Assembly (NCBI GenBank): GCA_964555935.1
Contig: CAZKUN010000053.1
Span: 1-42,833 of the forward strand
DNA length: 42,833 nucleotides
Direction: 5' to 3'
DNA from: CAZKUN01 sp964555935
GTDB lineage: Bacteria > Armatimonadota > Zipacnadia > Zipacnadales > VGFC01
In this document: positions 7,372 through 16,150 of the stretch, one piece after another
Numbering within the stretch: position 1 is the first letter of the stretch
How the letters are laid out: each line of letters starts with the position of its first letter
Translations under genes and position numbers: made by a program
Notes under the pieces: generated by a model
Database searches by the model: none
Told to the model about the DNA's origin: nothing
Seen by the model: the letters and a program-made list of their open reading frames with translations, nothing else

Positions 7372-9605
7372 TGACGCACCCTCGCTGTGATTCGGACTTC
7401 CACGATGTAGCCGCCCGCGACATCCAGCTCAATGGCGCTCTCGCCGCTCGCGGCGCGGGTGAGCGTACCCTCACTGACACTGGCAAGGTCGAGCGGCACT
7501 GTGATGGTCACTCTCTCCTCTTCAACGTTGCGCCGAGAGAGGACTATCTCAACGTTCTTCCCCGACCGTCCCCAGACAAGGCCGCCGGGTGCGGAGATGC
7601 CTCCCGCGTCGCACGTGCCCCCGCGGAATGCAGCGACGGCACCGGCCGAGCCGTCAGGCAGCACAGCGCCGTGCAGCCCGGAACGACGGGTGACATTCAC
7701 GGGCGGGCTCTTGGCGATGCGAGCGTAGTGCTTCTCGCTGACTCCCGCCACGACGAGCGCTGCGTATTCGTGCGGCTCGCCGGGATCGCTTCGAGCGGTG
7801 ACCATGAGGTACTCGTTCTGAAATTCATCGGCCGGACCGTTGAGTTGGTTGACAGTCGTGCCGGTGACCCGCAACGTCTCGGGCGCCGCCACCGCGGTCC
7901 CGTCGAGCACAACGACACCGGCGCCTCGGTGATAGAGCGGCGCGCTCGCGACGTCGTCGCGGATGGGCAGCGCGAGCAAGGTGGTCGAGAGCGGCTCGTC
8001 AAGCGTGGACGTCAGACCGCTCCCGAGCATGACCAGCATGTTGCCGAAGGTAAGGTAGGATTTCTTGCCTGTCAGACTTCCCGCGTCGGTCGTGAGTTCG
8101 TAGTCGGCGGCGATGAGGCCGGCGTTGCTCGTTGACGCGCATCCGATCATCCGCGACTGGGATACGGTCTCTCGCTTCCGCGCCAGCGAGTCGCAACGCG
8201 TGACGCCCATCAGCCGATCCCAGGGCCGGTTGTACTGCGTGTCGGCTTCGAGTTCGCGCCCGTCGGTCATGAGCACGACAGATCCCTCGCCGACTTGCTG
8301 AGCGGTGAGGTTCTCGTTCGCGATGCTAAACCAGCCCTTCGTGTCGCACGCAAGCCGAACGCTGAGGAAGTGCGCGTCGGAGCGGGAGACGATCATGTCC
8401 GAGTACGGATACGCGCGGACGCCGCTGGCGGGTTTGGCTTTGCGGACGGATTTGAGGTGCTCGGAGAGGCTCGCGGAGAGCGCGGGCACGACATTGAGCA
8501 ACCCGTCGATGTCGCCGCCAACGTAGTCGTTGAGCGTGGAGAGCGCGGCGTCACGGGCCGGCGCGAGTCCAGCGTCCAGGAACAGCACGGCCGCGCGGGC
8601 AGCGGCGGATGAGCGATAGGCGCCCGGGCGGGTCGCGGCGCGGCCGCTGCTGTAGGGATTGAACTTGCCCTTGTAGCTATCCCACACGGCGTAGTCGCGG
8701 AAGAATCTCGTCATGGCGTCGATGGAGTGCTCGGGCAGGGCGAAGCCGGTGCCGGCAGTGAGGTACATGTACTTAGTCACGTCGCCGAGCATCGCGGCGC
8801 CGTATCCCATGTTGATCCCGTTGCCGTGCTGGTGGAAGGAGCCGTCGGGCATGATGCCGTCACCTTTGGGCCCGTCAACGCGGGCGATGGTGCCGAAGAT
8901 CTCGGCGCCGCGCTTCATCAGCTCCTCGTCGCCCGACAGCATCGCGAGCCGCAGTGCGTTGCCGCCGATCCAGATGGCATTCGCGCCGGTGCCGGGCTTC
9001 TCGAATCCCAGGACCACCGGGTGGTTTCCCTGCCAATACATCGCCTGCATGTAGTGCTCGCGCAGCTCGGGCTCCACTGCGTCGCCGGCGAGCAACAGCG
9101 CGCTGTTGATGCGGCTGGTGGCCCCGATGTCCCACGCCCACCAATTGTTCGGCCTCTCGCCGCCCGTCTTGTAGAACCTGGCGCCGAATTCGAGAGCCGC
9201 ATTGAGGGCCTCGGCGACGTCGGGGTCTTCGTATAGCTCGCCATGCGGGCAGGCGTAGGCTCGCGCCAGCGCCCGCGGTTTGGAGTAGTAGCCGCCGTCG
9301 TAGGCGATGTGACGGTCGGTCAGGGCTTTGATCTCGCCGAATGAGCCGTAGTGCTCGTCGTTTGGATCGGTGATCTGTCGGTCCACGAGCCCACGGGCGG
9401 CGCGGGTGATGAGATCGACGGCCTGCTTGACGCTGTCGAGTTCGGGATCCGCCGCCCGCAAGGTCTCCAGGTCGAGCCAGCGATCTCGGACGACTTGGCT
9501 GTCGCCGGATGCGTGGGCCTGGTACTCTCGCGCGGGGTAATTGTCCGCGGCGGTGGCAATAGCCGCTGGAAGTACCATCAATGGGACCATGATCCGAGTC
9601 ATCAT
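7368..9605 (-). CDS. polysaccharide lyase family 8 (hyaluronate/chondroitin/xanthan lyase-like), 745 aa
   Basis: PL8 enzymes cleave uronic-acid polysaccharides by beta-elimination outside the cytoplasm. Residues 1-20 are a signal peptide. The N-terminal alpha/alpha toroid carries NNWWAWDIGATSRIN at 153-167, the substrate cleft motif. The catalytic residues fall where the family has them: N209 in GANA, H260 in DGSFHQHGN and Y268 in GYG. The central and C-terminal beta-sandwich begins near YPYSDMIVSR and includes WDRLMG. At 745 aa it is within the usual 700-800. Two in-frame ATGs (9605, 9602) are possible; GGAG lies 3 or 6 nt upstream of them. The substrate (hyaluronan, chondroitin, xanthan or another uronate) cannot be told from motifs. 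The sulfatase at 29518-30945 makes a sulfated uronate polymer attractive. Confidence 0.9.
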   Translation of the reverse strand: MMTRIMVPLMVLPAAIATAADNYPAREYQAHASGDSQVVRDRWLDLETLRAADPELDSVKQAVDLITRAARGLVDRQITDPNDEHYGSFGEIKALTDRHIAYDGGYYSKPRALARAYACPHGELYEDPDVAEALNAALEFGARFYKTGGERPNNWWAWDIGATSRINSALLLAGDAVEPELREHYMQAMYWQGNHPVVLGFEKPGTGANAIWIGGNALRLAMLSGDEELMKRGAEIFGTIARVDGPKGDGIMPDGSFHQHGNGINMGYGAAMLGDVTKYMYLTAGTGFALPEHSIDAMTRFFRDYAVWDSYKGKFNPYSSGRAATRPGAYRSSAAARAAVLFLDAGLAPARDAALSTLNDYVGGDIDGLLNVVPALSASLSEHLKSVRKAKPASGVRAYPYSDMIVSRSDAHFLSVRLACDTKGWFSIANENLTAQQVGEGSVVLMTDGRELEADTQYNRPWDRLMGVTRCDSLARKRETVSQSRMIGCASTSNAGLIAADYELTTDAGSLTGKKSYLTFGNMLVMLGSGLTSTLDEPLSTTLLALPIRDDVASAPLYHRGAGVVVLDGTAVAAPETLRVTGTTVNQLNGPADEFQNEYLMVTARSDPGEPHEYAALVVAGVSEKHYARIAKSPPVNVTRRSGLHGAVLPDGSAGAVAAFRGGTCDAGGISAPGGLVWGRSGKNVEIVLSRRNVEEERVTITVPLDLASVSEGTLTRAASGESAIELDVAGGYIVEVRITARVRQ

Positions 9606-9739
9606 GCGCTCCGTCCGCCCTTCGCTGCCATTAGCTGTGTCGCCACTCGGACTTCCGAGCGCAGGGCCAGTTTCCCTCCTTGTCGCTGTCGGCTGCGCCG
9701 CAAGGTGCCGGATCGCCTCGGCGCGAAATCTCCGGCACC

Positions 9740-11032
9740 ATGGACAACACCACCTACCGATCGCTCCTCCACCACATCCAATCGCTGCTGGTCGTAGACA
9801 CGCACGAGCACATGGCCACCGAGGCGGACTTCATCGAGGGGACGTGGGACTTCACCCACCTGATGAGCTATACGGGTCTTGATTTGGGGCTGGCTGGGAT
9901 GTCGTCCGAGCCCTGGGGAGGCACGCAGTCGGCCATCAGTCAGGGCGATTCGCCCGAGGAGAAGTGGGAGCGGATGGCGCCGTACTGGCCGCACGTCCGC
10001 TCGGGTTGCTATGCGCGAGCGTATCGGCGCTTCCTGCAGCGGTTCTTCGGGGTCGACGACCTCAACGAACGGACGGCTGTCGAGGTGAGCGAACGAATCA
10101 GCGACTACCAGTACGAGGGCGTCTACGACAAGCATCTGCACGGCGAGGACAACATCCGCGTCATGCTTCATATGGGCGGGTGCGGGCCTCACCCAGAGCC
10201 CCAGCATTTCGCCTCGATCCTGTATCTCGACTCGCACGCGGGCCCGCTGACGCGGGGAGAGCTTGAGGGATCGCTCGGCCGAGAAGCGCCGGCGACCTAT
10301 GCGGAATATGCGGATGCGCTCGGCGGCATTGCGGACACGGCGGTCTCGAACGGCGCGGTCGGGATGAAGATCGGCATGACCGCTCGGAGGCGTCCGCTGG
10401 ACTTCGTGGAGCACGATGCGGCGGAGGTGGAGGCGTCGTATCGGTACCTGCTGGAGGAAGCGGACGGCGAGTGGCTCGATCCAGCAGTGCAGGCGCGACT
10501 CAAGCCGTTCCAGGACGCGGCCTATTGGGTGATGTTTGGGAAGGCGGGCGAGCACGGCCTGCCGATTCAGGTGCATAGCGGGCTGGAGTTCATGCAGCCA
10601 TGGGACGGGCGTCCGACGTGCCTGATCCCAAGCCTGGTGCGCTTCCCCGAAACGAAGTTCGCGATCTTCCACGGCAGCTATCCGCACATGGCGGATCTCA
10701 CCGGGCTTGCCAAGAGTTTCTCCAATGTCTACCTCGACCTGGCGTGGTTCCACCTGCTCTCGCGATTCGAAGCGCGGCGATGGATGACCGAGTGGCTCGA
10801 CGTCCTCCCACACAACAAGATCTTCGCTTTCGGGGGCGACGTGATGCTGTTTTTCGGAGCGTGCTCGCACCTGGCAATAGCCCAGGAGAACGTGGCGGCT
10901 GTTCTCACCGAGCGGATCGAGGACGAACTGTGCAGCATCGACGAGGCGGAACAGCTCGCGCAGCTGCTGTTTCACGACAACGCGTGGAATGCGTTTCGCA
11001 TGGAGAACTGGCCGGGGGCGGGCGAGGCATGA
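9740..11032 (+). CDS. amidohydrolase-superfamily metal-dependent TIM-barrel protein, 430 aa
   Basis: I chose ATG 9740 (MDNTTYRSLL), since residues from here on are well-structured and the in-frame upstream TTG at 9680 lacks a good SD. The metal-binding HxH is at 22-24 (VVDTHEHM). Further putative ligands are H in IQVHSGLEF, H in IFHGSYPHM and D in FAFGGDVMLF, the order expected of amidohydrolase-2 barrels (PF04909). Distant relatives include uronate isomerase and decarboxylating hydrolases. There is no signal peptide, so it is cytoplasmic. It overlaps the next gene by the ATGA at 11029-11032. That coupling to a URO-D-like protein suggests consecutive steps in sugar or one-carbon metabolism. 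The reaction is unknown. Confidence 0.8.
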   Translation: MDNTTYRSLLHHIQSLLVVDTHEHMATEADFIEGTWDFTHLMSYTGLDLGLAGMSSEPWGGTQSAISQGDSPEEKWERMAPYWPHVRSGCYARAYRRFLQRFFGVDDLNERTAVEVSERISDYQYEGVYDKHLHGEDNIRVMLHMGGCGPHPEPQHFASILYLDSHAGPLTRGELEGSLGREAPATYAEYADALGGIADTAVSNGAVGMKIGMTARRRPLDFVEHDAAEVEASYRYLLEEADGEWLDPAVQARLKPFQDAAYWVMFGKAGEHGLPIQVHSGLEFMQPWDGRPTCLIPSLVRFPETKFAIFHGSYPHMADLTGLAKSFSNVYLDLAWFHLLSRFEARRWMTEWLDVLPHNKIFAFGGDVMLFFGACSHLAIAQENVAAVLTERIEDELCSIDEAEQLAQLLFHDNAWNAFRMENWPGAGEA

Positions 11033-12000
11033 CCGACCGAGACCAGCGGTTCGCCCGGATGCGCCAGGTGATGAATCTAGAGCGACCCGACCGCCTGCCG
11101 TGCGGTGATTGGGCGACGATCGAGTACCGGCCCGACGTCTACCACCTTGGTGACGCAGAGCCTCTGCCCGACGCGGGGGTCGTCGGTAGCACGCGGGATG
11201 GGAAGCGACAGACGACGCGGGACGGCGGCGTGTGGGCGACGGATGCGCGGGAGAAGTACCGGACGCCCGAGGACGTGTTGGCGGTGGATCTCGACCAGTT
11301 CGAGGTAGAGGATGTCGGCTGCGCAATGCTGGATGCGATGTGGCAACTCGCGGACGACAAGGCCGAGACGCATGTCCCCGTGCCGATGCACTATGGCACG
11401 CTCGTGACGCGCGCGACGATTGAGTTCGGGTGGGAGCCGTTCCTGCTGGCGGCGGCGCTAGACCCCGAGCGGTTTTCGGCGATCCTCGATCGCTTTGGCG
11501 AGGCGTCACTGGCGGTGGTGAGCGGCTGGGCACAGACTGAGGGCGTCGAGCTGATGTGGGTGCATGATGACATCGCGGCGACCCGCGGCCTCATCCTCAG
11601 TCCCGAATACTTGCGCCGGTGGGTCTACCCATGGTATGAGCGGATCTTCAGCGCGATCCACGCGTGCGGGCGGAAGGCCGTCTACATGAGCGATGGCTAC
11701 TACGTTGAGGCGCTGCCGGATCTGCTCGCGTGCGGACCGGATGGGTTCATGATCGAGTCGAGTTCGATGGATCCGGCGGAGTTCTGCCCGCGAGCGGGAG
11801 CCGACAAGCTGTTCCTGATCAAGACCCACAACCAGAATATGGATTTCGGAACGCCCGGCGATATCGAGGCTGAGCTGCGCAAGTTGGGGGATCTGCACGA
11901 GGACTTCCCCGGTATGATGATCTATCGCGGTGGCGGGAATCCGCCTCCCGAGAACGCGCGGGCGTTTACCGAGTTGTATGAGGAGCTGCTCGTGTATTAA
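11029..12000 (+). CDS. uroporphyrinogen decarboxylase (URO-D)-like protein, 323 aa
   Basis: The start is ATG 11029 inside the ATGA shared with the amidohydrolase stop. The protein has the URO-D/MtaA-type barrel: MRQVMNLERPDRLPCGDW at the N-terminus, VHDDIAATRGLILSPEYLRRWVYPWYERI, and YMSDGYYVEALPDLLACGPDGFMIESS in the C-terminal half. It lacks the RQAGRY-type N-terminal signature of true HemE and has no heme-biosynthesis neighbours. It therefore belongs with the URO-D-like proteins that include corrinoid methyltransferases (MtaA, CmuA), which demethylate or transfer methyl groups. Distinct paralogs of this kind are frequent in polysaccharide-degrading Armatimonadota and Planctomycetota. Its stop TAA is shared base for base with the convergent VWA gene (TTAA at 11997-12000). 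Confidence 0.85.
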   Translation: MTDRDQRFARMRQVMNLERPDRLPCGDWATIEYRPDVYHLGDAEPLPDAGVVGSTRDGKRQTTRDGGVWATDAREKYRTPEDVLAVDLDQFEVEDVGCAMLDAMWQLADDKAETHVPVPMHYGTLVTRATIEFGWEPFLLAAALDPERFSAILDRFGEASLAVVSGWAQTEGVELMWVHDDIAATRGLILSPEYLRRWVYPWYERIFSAIHACGRKAVYMSDGYYVEALPDLLACGPDGFMIESSSMDPAEFCPRAGADKLFLIKTHNQNMDFGTPGDIEAELRKLGDLHEDFPGMMIYRGGGNPPPENARAFTELYEELLVY

Positions 12001-13352
12001 CGGCCGACGGTGAACCCGCGCGAGGCCAGGACGTTGCCCGCCTCGTCGGCGATCCGGATGCTGTAGTTGCCGGCGGGGTAGCCGCCCGCGCCGGACGCGC
12101 TCCATGAGAACCAGACCGTGCCCTTCTTGCCGCCAAGCTCGGTCTCGCTCGTGGTTTGGCCGAGCGGGCCCTGCCACGAGGCGGTGAGTTTCTTACCCGC
12201 GCTCATGCCGTCGTACTCCATCCACGCGTAGACCTTGGAGACGGTCGAGAACGCGGTCGCCGGATTAACCGGTCGGCCGTCCTGAAGAGCGTCAGAGATG
12301 ACGAGGTTGCCGATGCTCCCGCCGCCTCCTGTCGATTGGGCGATGGCCTTGCTGACGGCGGCCGTGATCTTAGCTGGCAGCTCCTCAGCCGTGTCGCTGG
12401 TGACCACCTCGCCGCGGCATCCGTCAGCGATCTTCCCGAACTCGGCCAAAGTGGTCGGATCAACGCGTCCGCCATTAGCCACGGCGATGGGGTAGATATC
12501 GGCGGGGTCGACTTCGAGGGCTCGCCTCTCAACATCGCCCAGAGAGTACCTGGCCTTGGTCCCGGTGTGCGGTGGGGCATCACCGATGAGGACTATGATC
12601 TTCAGGACGCCGTCGCGCCAGCTACTGTTGATGGCGGTCATCAGACCCGTGTAGACGGCCTCGGGAAGGTCGCCCCCGCCGGCCGCGGTGATGCTGCGGA
12701 TGTCCTTCTCCATCTTGGCCGTGTCTGTCGTCCAGTCCCACTGCTTGACGACCCGTGATTCCGTGTGGTCCGAGAAAGTAACCAGTCGGATCCGTATGTC
12801 GCCTGCCTGCGCCTTCAGTTCGTTCATTATCTTCGAGGTGCTAGCCGCGACGGCAACGAGTTCGTCTTTCATGCTGGATGTCGAGTCGATGCAGAAGACG
12901 AGGTCGACCGGCTTGGACGCGGCTGGTTTCGCGACGACTGTCTCGACGGCGTCGCCGCGGCTGTCCTTGAGCGTCACCTTGAAGGCGTTCAGAGCCGGGT
13001 CCCACGTTGCGTCGATCGGGAGCACGACCTTCCCGTCATCGTAGTACGTGCCTCTCGCGGTCAGCGTGCGCAACCGCGGGCGGTACGTGCCTTCAATCAC
13101 GACGGTGACCCAACTGCCCGGTTTGGTGATGGTGCCAAAGACGCTCAGAGCCCCCGAGTCGTGCGGCGTGAGGGTGAACGACAGGTTGTCCTCGTTGAAG
13201 ACGCGGTTGACTCCGAGGGTCGCGGTGTAGCGTCCCGGCTTGGGCTGGTCGGCAGCGCGCGCAGTGCCGGCGAGCGTGGTGGCCAGTAGCATGGCGACGG
13301 TCGCTGTGGTCGCCCAACCATACGTCCGAGTTGCCTTGAGATAGCGGCGCAT
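11997..13352 (-). CDS. secreted von Willebrand factor A domain protein, 451 aa
   Basis: I place the start at ATG 13352: GGGAAGG lies 9 nt upstream, whereas the in-frame GTG 13359-13361 abuts the SD. Residues 1-33 are a signal peptide with basic residues and an AGTARA cleavage site. A beta-sandwich of about 100 residues follows, then a VWA domain at about 145-340. It has a MIDAS motif DSTSSM (D156), D228 in GGGDLPEA and D258 in LIGDAPP, so metal-dependent adhesion is retained (DxTxS form). C-terminal residues about 340-451 form a second beta-sandwich. Such proteins bind extracellular ligands or act as surface adhesins. It stands alone, convergent with the URO-D-like gene and divergent from the 878-aa glycosidase. 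Confidence 0.85.
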   Translation of the reverse strand: MRRYLKATRTYGWATTATVAMLLATTLAGTARAADQPKPGRYTATLGVNRVFNEDNLSFTLTPHDSGALSVFGTITKPGSWVTVVIEGTYRPRLRTLTARGTYYDDGKVVLPIDATWDPALNAFKVTLKDSRGDAVETVVAKPAASKPVDLVFCIDSTSSMKDELVAVAASTSKIMNELKAQAGDIRIRLVTFSDHTESRVVKQWDWTTDTAKMEKDIRSITAAGGGDLPEAVYTGLMTAINSSWRDGVLKIIVLIGDAPPHTGTKARYSLGDVERRALEVDPADIYPIAVANGGRVDPTTLAEFGKIADGCRGEVVTSDTAEELPAKITAAVSKAIAQSTGGGGSIGNLVISDALQDGRPVNPATAFSTVSKVYAWMEYDGMSAGKKLTASWQGPLGQTTSETELGGKKGTVWFSWSASGAGGYPAGNYSIRIADEAGNVLASRGFTVGR

Positions 13353-13509
13353 GTCGATCACCCTTCCCGGCTCGTGCTATTGGGGTATGTGAGGTCCATT
13401 ATTCCAATAACGCCCAGCCCACCTGCCTGGCCTTGCGTTTGGGCCTGGGAAGGTGCGCCTGTTGGCGGTGATGTAATCGGGGATAGCCTCAATGGGGGAG
13501 AGAACGACA

Positions 13510-16146
13510 ATGGCCAGCATGGCTCGATTCGGTCTTCTTTGCGCGCTTGCAGTTGCCGTGGTCCGTGGCAATGCCTTGGCCGCCCCACCCGAAGAGTCGG
13601 GACCCGTGTTCGTGCGATTCCGAGTGCTGGAGCCCGATCGAAGATTCGTGGCGCGGATCGGCGGATGGGGCGCGAGCTGGATTCACGTGCCGAACTGGTC
13701 GGTGCCGAAGGCGCTCGTTCCCGCTGACCGGAGCCTCTGGAGCGACACGGCGGATTGGGTGCAACCAAACGAGTGGACCGAGTGGGTGGATCTCTCGGAT
13801 CGCAAGTGGCACGGTCGACTGGATCGCGAGGGCGGCATCGCGGAGTGGCCGGCGCTGGGGATTCAGCTTCGCGGCGACCAGGACACGGGGAAGGTGCAGG
13901 CGGACGCGGACAACATCTTCGCGGCGAATGCGAACTACCCCGGCCCGGTGACGATGGAGGTGCAACTCGCCACGGCGCCGCGCGAGGACGCGGTGGCGAA
14001 GGCGTTCACGGAGTCAGGCTCCCACGGTCAGATCGCGTTCCTGCTGCCCACGCCGCTCGACAAGCACATGGATGAGTTCGAGACGGGCACGGAAATGGCG
14101 GCGCGGCACCGGTCGTGGGCTGATGAGGTTACGGGCGGCCAGCCGGTGACCCTCGAGCGCATGAGCGTTGCGACGAGCTTGTGGGGGCACTACGACCCGG
14201 AGCTGTGCCGGCAAGAGATCGGGACGCTGAAACTGCTGGGCTTCAACTCGGTGAACGACGGTCGTTGGCCGGATGTCATGCGAGACGAGGGCGTGTCGCC
14301 ATTCTGGCAGACAGGCCTTGAGCCCGACCCGGAGTTGCAGGAATGGCACTGGCACAAGTACATCACGCCGCGGCTTGCCCAGTTCGAGGAAGATCCGGAA
14401 TCGCGCTGGCCATTCGATGAGGCCCGTTGGGTGACGATTTCGGATGAGATTAAGGTGCTGGACCTGCGGGGGATGGTGCCGAACACTCTCAACGGCCAGT
14501 TCCGGGCCTTCCTGACGCGGAACAAGATCGAGCCCGCCCAGCTTGGGCGCGAGAGCATGGGGCAGGTCAAGTTCCCGCTGGAGGCGATCTTCGAGGCGAA
14601 CGCCTCACCTCGCGACGCGGAGCTTCCGGAGCGGCGGCTGTTCTATTGGGCAGCGCGGTTTGGGCAATGGTGGAGCGCGAAACAACTGCGGCAGAAGACG
14701 GACCTGATCCACAAGGCGTTCCCCGGCAAGAAGACGCACACAATCCCCGCGGACCACGCGTTCCTGAACGCATGGGGCACGCCGTGGTTGGGGATGAGCT
14801 ACCGGTTGCTGGATCTGTTTGAGCTTGGCAAACAGCAGTCCGTCGACCTGATTGGCTCGGAGGATTGGCTGGGGCTGAACCACATGTACGGTCCGGGTTC
14901 GACGTGGACGGGAGCGCAGACATTCGAGTACTTCACGGCGCTTCTGGCGGCGGGCATCGCAGACCCGAGCAAGCAGGAACTGGTCGCGTGGATCATGCCG
15001 AGCGACGAGGGATTCCTGCGGCTGAAGGCCTTTGGCGCGATGGCGCAGGGGGCGAAGCACTTCTACTTCTGGACGTATGGCCCCACGCATATCGGCACGG
15101 AGAATTACTGGTCAGACCTGAAGAGCGAGTACGTGGGTATCGCGAAGGTGCTGCGGGATGTGGCGCCCGTTGAGGACGTCATCTGCGACGCCCATCCGGC
15201 GCGCGATCCGGTGGCGATTCTCTACTCGGTGAGCCAGGATATCTGGTACCCGGATGACCCCGCGTGCTTTGTTGAGAAGCGCTTGCTCTGGCATGCCTTG
15301 CGCCACCTGGGAGTGCAGCCGCAGTTCCTGCGCGAGGACGATGTCGCGGCGGGCGCGCTTGATGAGTATAGGGCGCTTTACGTGGTTGATCGGTGTGTCT
15401 CAACAGCGGCCGCGCGGGCGATTGACGCGTGGGTGAAGGGCGGGGGAGTGCTCTACGCGTCGGCCGGGGCGGCGAGTATGGACGAATACGGCGATCCGCA
15501 GTCGACGCTCGCGTTTGGGCTGGGCACCTGGCCTGCTGAGGCGCATGAGTTCGCCGCTGAGCGCCACAGCTACAACGAGCGTACGGATCTCCCGGGCCTG
15601 AAGCCGATGGCGCAGGCGACCGTGCAGCTTCCGGGCGGCGAGGCGTTCACGCTTCCAGTGCTCGGGTACAAGCACGATATCCATCTGGACCAGGCCGAGG
15701 CGATCGGCCACTTCGATGATGGGAAGATCGCCGCGGTGACGCGCGAGCACGAGCGCGGACGGGTCATCTATCTAGGCTTCATGCCGATGCTTGCGTACGG
15801 CCAACTGGCTGGCTTCAAGCCGACGACGCTGGAGGAGAAGTGGCCCGCCGAGCCGCGAGAGTTGGTCGCCTGGGCGCTACGGGAAGCGGGCGTCGAGCAG
15901 CGCGTCGAGACGGACGTGCCGGTTGTCGAGGCGACGCTTCTCGAAGGCACCCCAGCATCGGCGGTATTGCTCGCGAACTTCACCTACGAACCGGTTCAGG
16001 AGTTGACCGTAACGGTTCGCGCCGCGCGGAAGTTCGCGTCCGCTACCAGCACTGAGAACGGCGAGGTTGCGCTGGAGAATGTGGATGGCGGCGTGCGTTT
16101 CACGCTGCCGCTGGAATGGACGGATATTGTTGTTCTGAAGGAGTAG
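13510..16146 (+). CDS. secreted GH42-like glycosidase with GATase-like C-terminal domain, 878 aa
   Basis: The start is ATG 13510, 7 nt after the GGGGGAGAG SD (13494-13502); an in-frame ATG 13492 overlaps that SD and is rejected. The signal peptide is MASMARFGLLCALAVAVVRG...ALA. An N-terminal beta-sandwich precedes a TIM barrel. Features resembling GH42-type barrels are SVNDGRWPDVMRDEGV, WVTISDEIKV and AWIMPSDEGFLRLKAFGAMAQGAKHFYFWTYGP; the acidic residues in ISDEI and MPSDEG are candidate catalytic carboxylates. From about residue 570 a flavodoxin-like, beta-galactosidase trimerisation/GATase-1-like domain (VAILYSVSQD..., VVDRCVSTAAARAIDAWVKGGGVLYASAG) and a C-terminal beta domain follow. Substrate unknown. 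It is monocistronic and convergent (4 nt) with the 1031-aa protein. Confidence 0.8.
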   Translation: MASMARFGLLCALAVAVVRGNALAAPPEESGPVFVRFRVLEPDRRFVARIGGWGASWIHVPNWSVPKALVPADRSLWSDTADWVQPNEWTEWVDLSDRKWHGRLDREGGIAEWPALGIQLRGDQDTGKVQADADNIFAANANYPGPVTMEVQLATAPREDAVAKAFTESGSHGQIAFLLPTPLDKHMDEFETGTEMAARHRSWADEVTGGQPVTLERMSVATSLWGHYDPELCRQEIGTLKLLGFNSVNDGRWPDVMRDEGVSPFWQTGLEPDPELQEWHWHKYITPRLAQFEEDPESRWPFDEARWVTISDEIKVLDLRGMVPNTLNGQFRAFLTRNKIEPAQLGRESMGQVKFPLEAIFEANASPRDAELPERRLFYWAARFGQWWSAKQLRQKTDLIHKAFPGKKTHTIPADHAFLNAWGTPWLGMSYRLLDLFELGKQQSVDLIGSEDWLGLNHMYGPGSTWTGAQTFEYFTALLAAGIADPSKQELVAWIMPSDEGFLRLKAFGAMAQGAKHFYFWTYGPTHIGTENYWSDLKSEYVGIAKVLRDVAPVEDVICDAHPARDPVAILYSVSQDIWYPDDPACFVEKRLLWHALRHLGVQPQFLREDDVAAGALDEYRALYVVDRCVSTAAARAIDAWVKGGGVLYASAGAASMDEYGDPQSTLAFGLGTWPAEAHEFAAERHSYNERTDLPGLKPMAQATVQLPGGEAFTLPVLGYKHDIHLDQAEAIGHFDDGKIAAVTREHERGRVIYLGFMPMLAYGQLAGFKPTTLEEKWPAEPRELVAWALREAGVEQRVETDVPVVEATLLEGTPASAVLLANFTYEPVQELTVTVRAARKFASATSTENGEVALENVDGGVRFTLPLEWTDIVVLKE

Positions 16147-16150
16147 CCGC

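Noticed and set aside
9602..11533. 643-codon minus-strand frame across the amidohydrolase and URO-D genes
   Set aside because: Low-complexity Pro/Arg-rich translation that spans two well-supported genes on the other strand.
11029..12000. HemE (heme biosynthesis uroporphyrinogen decarboxylase)
   Set aside because: The N-terminal HemE signature is absent and there are no heme-biosynthesis neighbours. It is a URO-D-like paralog.
13399..13410. AT-rich TTATT-CC-AATAA palindrome in the VWA/glycosidase divergent region
   Set aside because: Only 5-bp arms and no matching -35/-10 pair at a sensible spacing. Too weak to call a promoter or operator.
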